Assembly (NCBI GenBank): GCA_947586185.1
Contig: CANPXN010000021.1
Coordinates: 1-44,331 of the forward strand
Length of the DNA: 44,331 bases
Direction: 5' to 3'
DNA from: an uncultured Clostridia bacterium
GTDB lineage: Bacteria > Bacillota > Clostridia > Oscillospirales > Ruminococcaceae
Part shown: positions 16,755 through 24,151 of the stretch, piece by piece
Position numbering within the stretch: position 1 is the stretch's first letter
Layout of the letters: the number at the start of each line of letters is the position of its first letter
Translations under genes and position numbers: made by a program
The notes under the pieces: model-generated
The model's input: the letters and a program-made list of their open reading frames with translations, nothing else
Databases searched by the model: none
What the model was told of the DNA's origin: nothing

Positions 16755-17680
16755 TAGAGCTAAAGGGGCTTACGAAAAAATTTGACAGCTTTAATGTCCT
16801 TGATAATATTGACCTTACCATACCAAAGGGTACGGCTTTTGGACTGCTGGGTTCAAACGGCGCCGGTAAGTCAACGATTCTGCGCCTTATTTCCGGTATA
16901 TACCGTGCTGAGGGCGGAACTGTAATGGTTGATGGTGAGAACGTATATGATAATGTCGATGTTAAGAAAAGGATATTTTTTATAAACGATGAAACAGTGC
17001 AGTTTCAGTCGTATACTCTTAAAGAGCTGAAAAACTTTTATAAAAGCTTTTATCCGAAATTTTCTGAGGAGCTTTTTGAAAAGCTTAGAAGTACGATCAA
17101 TCTTCCGCTGGACAAAAAGCTGAACGCTTTTTCAAAGGGCATGAAAAGGCAGGCTATAGTGATAATCGCTCTTGCTTGTCAGACAGATTATCTTCTGCTT
17201 GACGAGGCGTTTGACGGACTTGATCCGACTATGAGGATCATAGTAAAGCGTATGCTTGTTGACGCTATGATCGACAGACAGCTTACGACCGTCATATCCT
17301 CTCACAATCTGAAAGAAATAAATGAGGTGTGCGACAGCGTTGCCCTTTTGCATAACGGCAAGATCATCTTCTCCAAGGATCTCGACAGCGTAAAGGGAAA
17401 TATTCATAAGATTCAGGCGGTGTTTGAGCCGATAAGCCCTGAGCTTCCTCAGACCTATACCATGGAGGAGCTTACCGGTTTGGGTGTTGAGATACTCCAT
17501 TTTGAAAAGAATCAGAGCGTTTATTATATTATCGCAAAGGGCGATGTTGACGAGATCAAGAAAAAGCTTGCTCCTAAAAAGCCGGTGGTTCTGGATATAA
17601 TCCCACTTTCTCTTGAGGAGATATTTATATATGAAATGGAGGTGCTTGGCTATGACTACAATGTCCTTGCGCAGAATTAA
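16751..17680 (+). CDS. ABC transporter ATP-binding protein
   Basis: This 309-residue ATPase has Walker A at ~36-43 (LLGSNGAGKSTILRLISGIY), a divergent signature region (LNAFSKGMKRQAIVIIAL, with FSKGM replacing LSGGQ as is common in YtrB-like ATPases), Walker B (TDYLLLDEAFDGLDP) and the H-loop (TTVISSHNLKEI). The C-terminal extension (~residues 215-309) is typical of multidrug/YtrB-like subunits. It pairs with the permease encoded immediately downstream, whose start overlaps its 3' end. It is probably an exporter or envelope-stress transporter; the substrate is unknown. Confidence 0.95.
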   Translation: MIELKGLTKKFDSFNVLDNIDLTIPKGTAFGLLGSNGAGKSTILRLISGIYRAEGGTVMVDGENVYDNVDVKKRIFFINDETVQFQSYTLKELKNFYKSFYPKFSEELFEKLRSTINLPLDKKLNAFSKGMKRQAIVIIALACQTDYLLLDEAFDGLDPTMRIIVKRMLVDAMIDRQLTTVISSHNLKEINEVCDSVALLHNGKIIFSKDLDSVKGNIHKIQAVFEPISPELPQTYTMEELTGLGVEILHFEKNQSVYYIIAKGDVDEIKKKLAPKKPVVLDIIPLSLEEIFIYEMEVLGYDYNVLAQN

Positions 17681-20240
17681 AGCAAGCGGATTCTGGGTAA
17701 ATTACAAGCTGGGCTTTAAAAATAATAAAAAGATATTAATTATTATCACTGTATTGCAGCTTATAGCCATGCCGCTTTTTTCCGCAGTGCTTGTTACAGA
17801 GTGCCTTGCCGGAGACGATTACAACAGCGAAAACACTTTATCGTATTTTATGCTGATAGCATGCTTCGGCATTGTTTTAGCCACTCTTGCCGGAATTGTG
17901 GTAGCTATAAACAATTTCAGCTATCTTTACAAGAAAACTCAGGTGGATATGATCTATTCCCTGCCGATAAAAGCATCCCATAGGTTTTTCAGTGACTTTC
18001 TTTCGGGACTTTCGGTGTATACCCTCCCATATATAGGATCGTTTCTGATAGCCGTTCTTATTCTTCTCGGCGGAAGCGCATGCGATACTGAGCTGTACAC
18101 CGACCTTTTTGATAACAGGATAATGCTGACGTTTTTCCAGTTCGCTTTGTGCGGTCTGCTGATAATGGTAATGCTCTATACCCTGACGGTTCTGGTGATA
18201 ACCTGCTGCGGCTCGCTTTTTGAGATCATATTCAATACGATGATCATGAACGGACTTATTCCGGGAATAATTATGATAATTTCCTATATTTTCTTTGGTG
18301 ATCTTTACGGCGTTTCAATATACGATACAGCCGCAAATATTATGGGTCACACAAGTCCTTTGGGTGGCGTGATATACATTATCTATTATTCCGTCGAATC
18401 GGCTGTAAGCACGGATTATATGGTCATAGGCGCAGTTACGCTTATAAAGTGGATTTTGATATTTTCTCTTGTAACAGCCGGAATGATGATGCTTTCAATG
18501 GTTCTATACCTGCGCAGAAAGGCTGAGGACGTTTCAAAGCCATATGTTTATAAGTTTTTGTATTATATAGTTATTACCTCGGTGACTATCAGTATATGCT
18601 CAATTGCAAGAGCAAGCGCTGACACTATATTTGCAGTTATTGTATTCAGCGCCATTGTGTATTTTATTTTCGAGGTCATTGCAAACAGAGGCTTTAGAAA
18701 ATTTGCTTTTTCCGTGGCAAGATATGTGTTAACAATGATATCGGTGTTCGTGCTGTGTATTGTTTCAATAGCTACTGACGGCTTTGGTATAGAGCACCAT
18801 GTTCCGAGTCTCAGTTCTATTAAGAGCGTTACTCTTTCATATGTGCCTTTTGATCTGGCAGGCGATCACTATTATGATTCTAAGATCAGTGTAACGCTGA
18901 CTGATAAGGCAGGCATAGAGCTTGTAAGAAGTCTTCACAGGGAAGATATAGAGCGTCATGAAGCGCAGGAAGAAGAGAAAAGAAACAATGTATATGACTA
19001 TGAATATTACTATGGTGAACCCTATCCTGTCAAGATAAAATATCACCTGAAAACAGGCTCCAATATAGTAAGGGAATACAGCTTTAGCTTTAAGGAAATG
19101 ACCAGCATTTATCAATTTGACCTCAGAGGCGAAATTAAGGACTATTTAGCACAAATTATAAAAGATGACTCGGACAATTCCTATTATGACTATAATAACG
19201 GAAGGAAAAAAAGAGTCGAGTCATATTCTCTTAATATTAGTTCAAAGGATCATACCCTTGAATATAACCCTGAAATTACAAAGGAGCAGCTGAATCAGCT
19301 TATAAGCGCATACAAAAAGGATTTTGAGGCTATGACCAAGGAGGAGTATTTCACTCCTGAAAACGTGTACTGCTTTATTACAAACTATGATTTACCTATA
19401 CGTTCAAGCTTTAAAAATACAATTGATTTTCTCGAGAGCAATGACCTTTCAGTACAAATAAGCCATGAGTTGGGAGACCGTACTCAATCAAATCCGCCGG
19501 TTGGAAATACCGGAATGACGGCTAAGGTTTTGATCTATGCCCCGGATGACTGTGTTGTTAACGGATATACCTCTACGGCATGCCCTCCTGGTTCATTACG
19601 TCAGATTGATAGCAGCGGACGTGTTGTAAATACGAAATATATGGCGGATATTTTAGAGGCGGCTCAGCCTGTATATATGACCGATAAGGACTGCTTTATG
19701 CTAAACTTCGGCTCTTATAATTACGTTATCCCTTATGAATACACCGACCTTGCCCATGATGCTTATTATGCGTCCATTGAATATGATCAATATAATGATG
19801 ATGAAGAATATCTTGACGATAATGTCGGACCGATCGCAAACTTTGACGATCTGTCCAAGCACTTCATGTATTACGGCACATTCAGCAATTACCAGGAAAA
19901 CAATGAAGTTGTGAATGAGGCGATGGAAATGAGGCTCTATGATATATTTAACACTTATCAGTTCCAGAATTACCATTCCTTTGAAGACTATGCCGAAATA
20001 AACAGCGAGGACTTTGCAGAAGATGATAAGATCACAGGTGCGGCTGAAACAGAATATGATATCGCCAAGAGAACATGGGGCGAGTATGAGCTTGTGAAAA
20101 AGTTCTTTGAATACGATGATTTTGAGTCATACTGTGTGGATAATGACATTTTAGAGGATACTGACAGCTATCGAAGCGAAAAATATGACTGGAACAGATA
20201 TGAGAGCTTGTTCCCGTATATTAATGATATCTGCTATTGA
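17652..20240 (+). CDS. Large ABC transporter permease with acidic external domain
   Basis: The start at 17652 is chosen because GGAGGT lies 8 bases upstream; it overlaps the ATPase gene by 29 bases. The 862-residue product has hydrophobic segments within residues ~20-375 (IIITVLQLIAMPLFSAVLV and VLTMISVFVLCIVSIATDG are the first and last). A hydrophilic region of about 480 residues follows with no further membrane segment. This tail is very rich in Asp, Glu and Tyr (YDQYNDDEEYLDDNV). If the last helix exits outward, the tail is a large extracytoplasmic domain. The N-terminal half looks like an ABC-2 type permease related to YtrC/YtrD. No ABC-independent role is evident; the tail is the unusual part. 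Confidence 0.8.
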   Translation: MTTMSLRRIKASGFWVNYKLGFKNNKKILIIITVLQLIAMPLFSAVLVTECLAGDDYNSENTLSYFMLIACFGIVLATLAGIVVAINNFSYLYKKTQVDMIYSLPIKASHRFFSDFLSGLSVYTLPYIGSFLIAVLILLGGSACDTELYTDLFDNRIMLTFFQFALCGLLIMVMLYTLTVLVITCCGSLFEIIFNTMIMNGLIPGIIMIISYIFFGDLYGVSIYDTAANIMGHTSPLGGVIYIIYYSVESAVSTDYMVIGAVTLIKWILIFSLVTAGMMMLSMVLYLRRKAEDVSKPYVYKFLYYIVITSVTISICSIARASADTIFAVIVFSAIVYFIFEVIANRGFRKFAFSVARYVLTMISVFVLCIVSIATDGFGIEHHVPSLSSIKSVTLSYVPFDLAGDHYYDSKISVTLTDKAGIELVRSLHREDIERHEAQEEEKRNNVYDYEYYYGEPYPVKIKYHLKTGSNIVREYSFSFKEMTSIYQFDLRGEIKDYLAQIIKDDSDNSYYDYNNGRKKRVESYSLNISSKDHTLEYNPEITKEQLNQLISAYKKDFEAMTKEEYFTPENVYCFITNYDLPIRSSFKNTIDFLESNDLSVQISHELGDRTQSNPPVGNTGMTAKVLIYAPDDCVVNGYTSTACPPGSLRQIDSSGRVVNTKYMADILEAAQPVYMTDKDCFMLNFGSYNYVIPYEYTDLAHDAYYASIEYDQYNDDEEYLDDNVGPIANFDDLSKHFMYYGTFSNYQENNEVVNEAMEMRLYDIFNTYQFQNYHSFEDYAEINSEDFAEDDKITGAAETEYDIAKRTWGEYELVKKFFEYDDFESYCVDNDILEDTDSYRSEKYDWNRYESLFPYINDICY

Positions 20241-20267
20241 GAAAGGGCGGCATATAAACTGCTCAGT

Positions 20268-20345
20268 TTGTCGAAAAAGTTATTTTCAAGTAATTAAGGG
20301 GACGCCCTCTCTTGCAGGGCGTCCCCTCTTTTGAAGCGCTTCTAA
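20268..20345 (+). repeat. R1 repeat, copy 2 (shortened)
   Basis: The sequence from TTTGTCGAAAAAGTTATTTT through the GGGGACGCCCT/AGGGCGTCCCC hairpin (20298-20308/20316-20326) and the following CCTCTTTT closely matches copy 1. Hairpin 2 and the adjoining segment are missing, and GAAGCGCTTCTAAGGCAA follows directly. From about 20346 the sequence diverges. Placed after the permease stop, the hairpin with its TCTTTT tail can serve as that operon's terminator. Confidence 0.88.
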
Positions 20346-20459
20346 GGCAAAGAAAATGTTTTATCAAGGATTTTTGAAAATCCCTGTCCGTCCGTGGCGT
20401 ACATGCGTATTTACTAAAAGCACATGAGGCAAAAGCCATATTTTTGTAATCTATTACTC

Positions 20460-20488
20460 TTGATTTTCCGCCGGAAATATCTTATACT
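20460..20488 (+). promoter_or_regulatory. Sigma-A promoter of the aspartate kinase gene
   Basis: TTGATT (20460-20465), 17 bases, TATACT (20483-20488); AAGGAG follows at 20506-20510 before the ATG at 20519. No lysine riboswitch-like structure is visible in the ~25-base leader. Confidence 0.7.
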
Positions 20489-20518
20489 AATATAGAGTTA
20501 AATAAAGGAGTATTTTGT

Positions 20519-21844
20519 ATGAACGTTAAAGTTGTAAAATTCGGCGGAAGCAGTCTTGCTGACGCAAATCAGATAAAAAAGGCTGCGGAGATAATAAAGG
20601 CTGACAGTAAAAGAAGATTTGTCGTGCCATCCGCTCCGGGAAAGCGCTTTTCAGATGATATAAAGGTAACAGATATGCTTTACCGCTGCAATAATCTTGC
20701 AATGGAAAACAGAGATATCAATGAGGCGTTTGGTAATATCGTTAACAGATATAACGGAATAATAAGCGATCTTGGAATTGATCTTTCCCTTGATGAGCAG
20801 TTTGAGGAGATAAAGAGAAATATTAAAAACAAAGCCGGAAACGAGTATGCTGCAAGCCGTGGGGAATACCTGAACGGTATTATCATTGCCGCATACCTTG
20901 GGTTTGAATTTATAGACGCAGCAGAGGTCATTGAATTTGACAGCGAGGGCGGATTCAGGCTTGACAAAACTATCACAAAGCTCAGAAACCGTATAAGAAA
21001 CGTTGAGGCTGCGGTAATTCCGGGATTTTACGGAGCAACTGCCGACGGAGTTGTAAGAACCTTTTCAAGAGGCGGTTCGGACGTTACCGGTTCAATTGTT
21101 GCAAATGCTGTAAACGCTGAGATATATGAAAACTGGACTGACGTTTCCGGATTTTTGGTTGCAGACCCGAGAGTGGTTGAAAATCCTGAGGTCATCAGCG
21201 TTATAACCTATAAGGAGCTTAGAGAGCTTTCATATATGGGCGCTACGGTTTTACATGAGGATGCCATTTTCCCTGTAAGAACGGCAGGAATACCTATCAA
21301 TATAAGAAATACAAATGCTCCGGAGGCTCCGGGTACAATGATCGTTTCTGACGATAACGACGAGTTTGGCAGATTCACTATTACCGGTATCGCCGGCAAA
21401 AAGGGATTCTCAGCTATCAATATTGAGAAGGCAATGATGAACAGTGAGCTGGGTTTCTGCCGTAAGGTTCTGAGCGTTATTGAGGACTTCGGCGTTTCAA
21501 TTGAGCATATGCCGTCCGGTATCGACACATTAAGCGTTATTTGTCCTACAAGCCAGCTTGACGGCAGAGAAGACGAGCTTATGGCAAGGATTCGCAGAGT
21601 CGTTGCTCCGGATCATATCGAGATCGAAAACGGTATTGCTCTTATGGCGATCGTTGGACGTGGAATGCGCAAAACAAGGGGTACTGCCGGAAGAATTTTT
21701 TCCGCTCTTGCACATGCCAGAATCAACGTTAAGATGATTGATCAGGGCTCAAGTGAGCTTAATGTAATCGTAGGTATCGGAGAAAACGATTTTGAAGAAG
21801 CTGTCAGAAGAATTTACGATATGTTTGTAAATTCAGCCCTTTGA
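20519..21844 (+). CDS. Aspartate kinase (aspartokinase)
   Basis: It phosphorylates aspartate, the first step towards lysine, threonine and methionine and, in sporeformers, diaminopimelate. The 441-residue protein starts MNVKVVKFGGSSLADANQIK, the kinase signature with the ATP-binding Lys-Phe-Gly-Gly. It has TFSRGGSDVTGSIVANAVNA near residue 180 and YMGATVLHEDAIFPVRTAGI near 240. Two ACT-type regulatory domains follow (~residues 285-441, with GRGMRKTRGTAGRIFSALAH), consistent with allosteric feedback. Other pathway genes are not nearby. Its end is one base from the DUF1294 gene, so the two probably share a transcript. Confidence 0.96.
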   Translation: MNVKVVKFGGSSLADANQIKKAAEIIKADSKRRFVVPSAPGKRFSDDIKVTDMLYRCNNLAMENRDINEAFGNIVNRYNGIISDLGIDLSLDEQFEEIKRNIKNKAGNEYAASRGEYLNGIIIAAYLGFEFIDAAEVIEFDSEGGFRLDKTITKLRNRIRNVEAAVIPGFYGATADGVVRTFSRGGSDVTGSIVANAVNAEIYENWTDVSGFLVADPRVVENPEVISVITYKELRELSYMGATVLHEDAIFPVRTAGIPINIRNTNAPEAPGTMIVSDDNDEFGRFTITGIAGKKGFSAINIEKAMMNSELGFCRKVLSVIEDFGVSIEHMPSGIDTLSVICPTSQLDGREDELMARIRRVVAPDHIEIENGIALMAIVGRGMRKTRGTAGRIFSALAHARINVKMIDQGSSELNVIVGIGENDFEEAVRRIYDMFVNSAL

Positions 21845-21845
21845 T

Positions 21846-22112
21846 ATGAAATATTTTATTGTTTACCTGGTGCTTATAAATATTGCTGCATTTATAATGT
21901 ACGGCGCTGATAAGCATAAGGCTAAAAAAGGACAGTGGCGCATACCGGAGAAAACCCTTATCGGCGTTGCAGCCTTGGGGGGAAGTATCGGAGCTGTTTT
22001 GGGTATGCGGTTTTTCAGGCATAAGACAAAGCATCCTAAGTTTTATATTGGGGTACCTGTTATAATCCTGCTACAAATTGCCGCTGTAGTGGTATATTGT
22101 TTTTTGAGATAA
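21846..22112 (+). CDS. DUF1294 small membrane protein
   Basis: This 88-residue protein has an N-terminal membrane helix (YFIVYLVLINIAAFIMYGAD), the DUF1294 signature (DKHKAKKGQWRIPEKTLIG, then GSIGAVLGMRFFRHKTKHPK), and a second helix (FYIGVPVIILLQIAAVVVYC). The family is widespread in Firmicutes and has no established function. It starts 2 bases after the aspartate kinase stop and ends in front of a strong bidirectional terminator. Confidence 0.9.
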   Translation: MKYFIVYLVLINIAAFIMYGADKHKAKKGQWRIPEKTLIGVAALGGSIGAVLGMRFFRHKTKHPKFYIGVPVIILLQIAAVVVYCFLR

Positions 22113-22148
22113 AAAGTGAGCGTTTCCGGAAAAGGAAACGCTCTTTTT
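22111..22148. terminator. Bidirectional terminator between convergent genes
   Basis: GAGCGTTTCC (22118-22127) pairs perfectly with GGAAACGCTC (22134-22143). T residues follow on the plus strand, and AAAAA precedes it to give a T-run on the minus strand. It lies between the DUF1294 gene (+) and the GH13 gene (-). Confidence 0.9.
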
Positions 22149-22175
22149 ATTAATATGAAAATTACGATAAGCCGG

Positions 22176-24047
22176 TTATACAAGCTCGATCTTGATTGCA
22201 GCAAAGCCATATGGCGGAAGAACGATGTTTCCGTCAACGATCTCACCGTGTCTCATGTCATATTTTGAGAAGTTCAGGTAATCGAGCTTAGGGACATATC
22301 TTGTCTGATCGCTTCTGTTCAGCATGATTACCATGGCCTTTTGTTTTTTCTTTCTAAGACGTGTGAAAATAAGCACATTTTCGTCAAAGGAAATGAAGTT
22401 CATAGAGCCGTCAACAAATACCTTTGAGGATTTTCTTATGCGTGACAGCTCTTTTATAAAGTGAATAAGCTCCTGATCCTCGTTACCCCATGGGAAGCAC
22501 TGTCTGTTGAACGGGTCCTTATAGCCCTCAACGCCTGCCTCGTCGCCGTAGTATATGCACGGTACGCCCGGCAGGAAGAACTGGAGAACCATTGCACATT
22601 TCAGCAGGTCCTTTCCGTGCCTGTACTCCTCAGGAGTCATTTTTTTATTGCACATCCACTCACGGTCCTTGCCATCGCCGTTTTCGCCTCCAAGGAGAGT
22701 GATAGCTCTTTCAATATCGTGGGTAGAAAGGCTGTTCATAAGCACATCTATTGTCGGCTTTGGATAGTTTTCAAGGATAGTCATGACTTTGTTGCGGAAG
22801 TTAAATGCGCTGTCGCCCTTTATGTAGCTTATGATAGCTTCACGGAAGGGATAGTTCATAACGGAATCCAGCTGGTGACCCAGCAGGTAACGCCTTTTAA
22901 CGCCGTAGCTCTCTTTATTGGAGGCGTCCTCCCATACTTCTCCGATAATGATTTTTTCGCTGCCGTGTTTTTTTACACATTTGTTGAGGTTGTCAAGAAA
23001 TTCGTCCGGAAGCTCGTCTGCAACGTCAAGACGGTAGCCTGCCGCACCCTGTTCTATCCAGTAGTCCAGAACGCCTCCGTCGCCGCATATATAATTGGTG
23101 TACTGCTCGTTGTTTTCGTTTACGTTCGGGAGAGTGTCGATTCCCCACCATGCTTCATAGCTGTCCGGATATTCATGGAAGGTATACCACGGATAGTATT
23201 CGCTTTCAGGCGAGTTATAAGCGCCCTGGTTTTCGTATCTGTTGAATTTGTTGAAATAGATACTGTCTGCTCCGGTATGGGAAAACACGCCGTCAAGAAT
23301 AATTGAGATACCTGACTTTTTCGCCTCGGCACAAAGCTCCTTGAAATCGCTGTTTGTACCAAGGAGCGGATCTATTTTCCGGTAATTGGCAGTATTATAC
23401 CTATGGTTTTCATGAGCCTCGAAAATAGGGTTTAAGTATATACAGGTCACTCCCAGGTCTTTTAAATAAGGGAGCTTGGAACGTATGCCCTCAAGATCTC
23501 CGCCAAAGTAGTCGTTATTCCAGACATGGCCGTTTTCATCCGGACGGAAATACGGAGTTTCTCCCCATTCCCTCATAACTCTTCCATATGGTATATCCGG
23601 GTGCTGCTTTCCGCTTTTGCAGAATCTGTCAGGAAATATCTGATACATAACTCCACCCTTTAAAAATTCAGGAGTTTTATAGGTCGGGTCATAAACAGTA
23701 AGCTGGAACAGCTCGCCATTGTTTATAGAGCTTTCGTGGCTTGCTGATTTCTTTATATAGTTTCTAAATCCGTTCTGTTTATATGAGAAATAATAGTAAT
23801 GAACTCCCTCATGGGTAGGCGTAAAGGTTGCCATGTAAACATTATGATCGTCTTCCTCTGATTCAAGGTTCATACTGAGGAAGGTTTCCTTAAAGCCTGT
23901 TCTGAATACTACTAATATAGGAACAGGAGGAAAGTCCAGAACAACATCCTTTGGAAGCCTGAGCCTAAACTCACATGGCTGTCCCTTTTTTATTGCTCCG
24001 AAAGGCTTTTTATATTTAGTATTCCAACTGTCATATATTTTCTGCAT
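22176..24047 (-). CDS. GH13 alpha-glucan hydrolase (neopullulanase/cyclomaltodextrinase type)
   Basis: The start at 24047 is favoured over an upstream ATG at 24071 because GGAGGAG lies just before it; the product is 623 residues. There is no signal peptide, so it acts in the cytoplasm. Residues ~1-120 form an N-terminal beta-rich domain typical of this GH13 group. The catalytic barrel shows the four conserved regions: LDGVFSHTG, YRLDVADELP (nucleophile Asp), IIGEVWED (acid/base Glu) and LSTHDIER (stabilising Asp). Others are GGVMYQIFPDRFCKSGK and GDLEGIRSKLPYLKDLGVTC. It probably trims maltodextrins or cyclodextrins and works alongside the adjacent glycogen phosphorylase. Exact specificity is undetermined. 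Confidence 0.93.
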   Translation of the reverse strand: MQKIYDSWNTKYKKPFGAIKKGQPCEFRLRLPKDVVLDFPPVPILVVFRTGFKETFLSMNLESEEDDHNVYMATFTPTHEGVHYYYFSYKQNGFRNYIKKSASHESSINNGELFQLTVYDPTYKTPEFLKGGVMYQIFPDRFCKSGKQHPDIPYGRVMREWGETPYFRPDENGHVWNNDYFGGDLEGIRSKLPYLKDLGVTCIYLNPIFEAHENHRYNTANYRKIDPLLGTNSDFKELCAEAKKSGISIILDGVFSHTGADSIYFNKFNRYENQGAYNSPESEYYPWYTFHEYPDSYEAWWGIDTLPNVNENNEQYTNYICGDGGVLDYWIEQGAAGYRLDVADELPDEFLDNLNKCVKKHGSEKIIIGEVWEDASNKESYGVKRRYLLGHQLDSVMNYPFREAIISYIKGDSAFNFRNKVMTILENYPKPTIDVLMNSLSTHDIERAITLLGGENGDGKDREWMCNKKMTPEEYRHGKDLLKCAMVLQFFLPGVPCIYYGDEAGVEGYKDPFNRQCFPWGNEDQELIHFIKELSRIRKSSKVFVDGSMNFISFDENVLIFTRLRKKKQKAMVIMLNRSDQTRYVPKLDYLNFSKYDMRHGEIVDGNIVLPPYGFAAIKIELV

Positions 24048-24061
24048 ATGCTCCTCCAATC

Positions 24062-24105
24062 TAAAAAACAAGGGCTTTTATAATAAAAACCCTTGTTTTA
24101 TTATT
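24062..24105 (-). terminator. Terminator hairpin directly in front of the GH13 ribosome-binding site
   Basis: On the minus strand a 10-bp stem (24090-24099 with 24065-24074, core ACAAGGG/CCCTTGT) ends in a T-rich run. It falls downstream of the glycogen phosphorylase stop (24152) and only about 6 bases before the GGAGGAG of the GH13 gene. It should limit read-through from glgP into the GH13 gene and could act as an attenuator, since no separate GH13 promoter is evident in the gap. Confidence 0.65.
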
Positions 24106-24151
24106 AACTAAGGCATGTATCTGCCATACTGCATTTTAAGAAATACAGAAA

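Noticed and set aside
20489-20518. Possible lysine riboswitch before the aspartate kinase
   Set aside because: The leader is about 25 bases, too short for the L-box structure.
22461-23306. 281-codon open frame on the plus strand inside the GH13 gene
   Set aside because: It is antisense to a clear GH13 enzyme with all catalytic regions; the translation resembles no family and arises from codon bias of the opposite strand.
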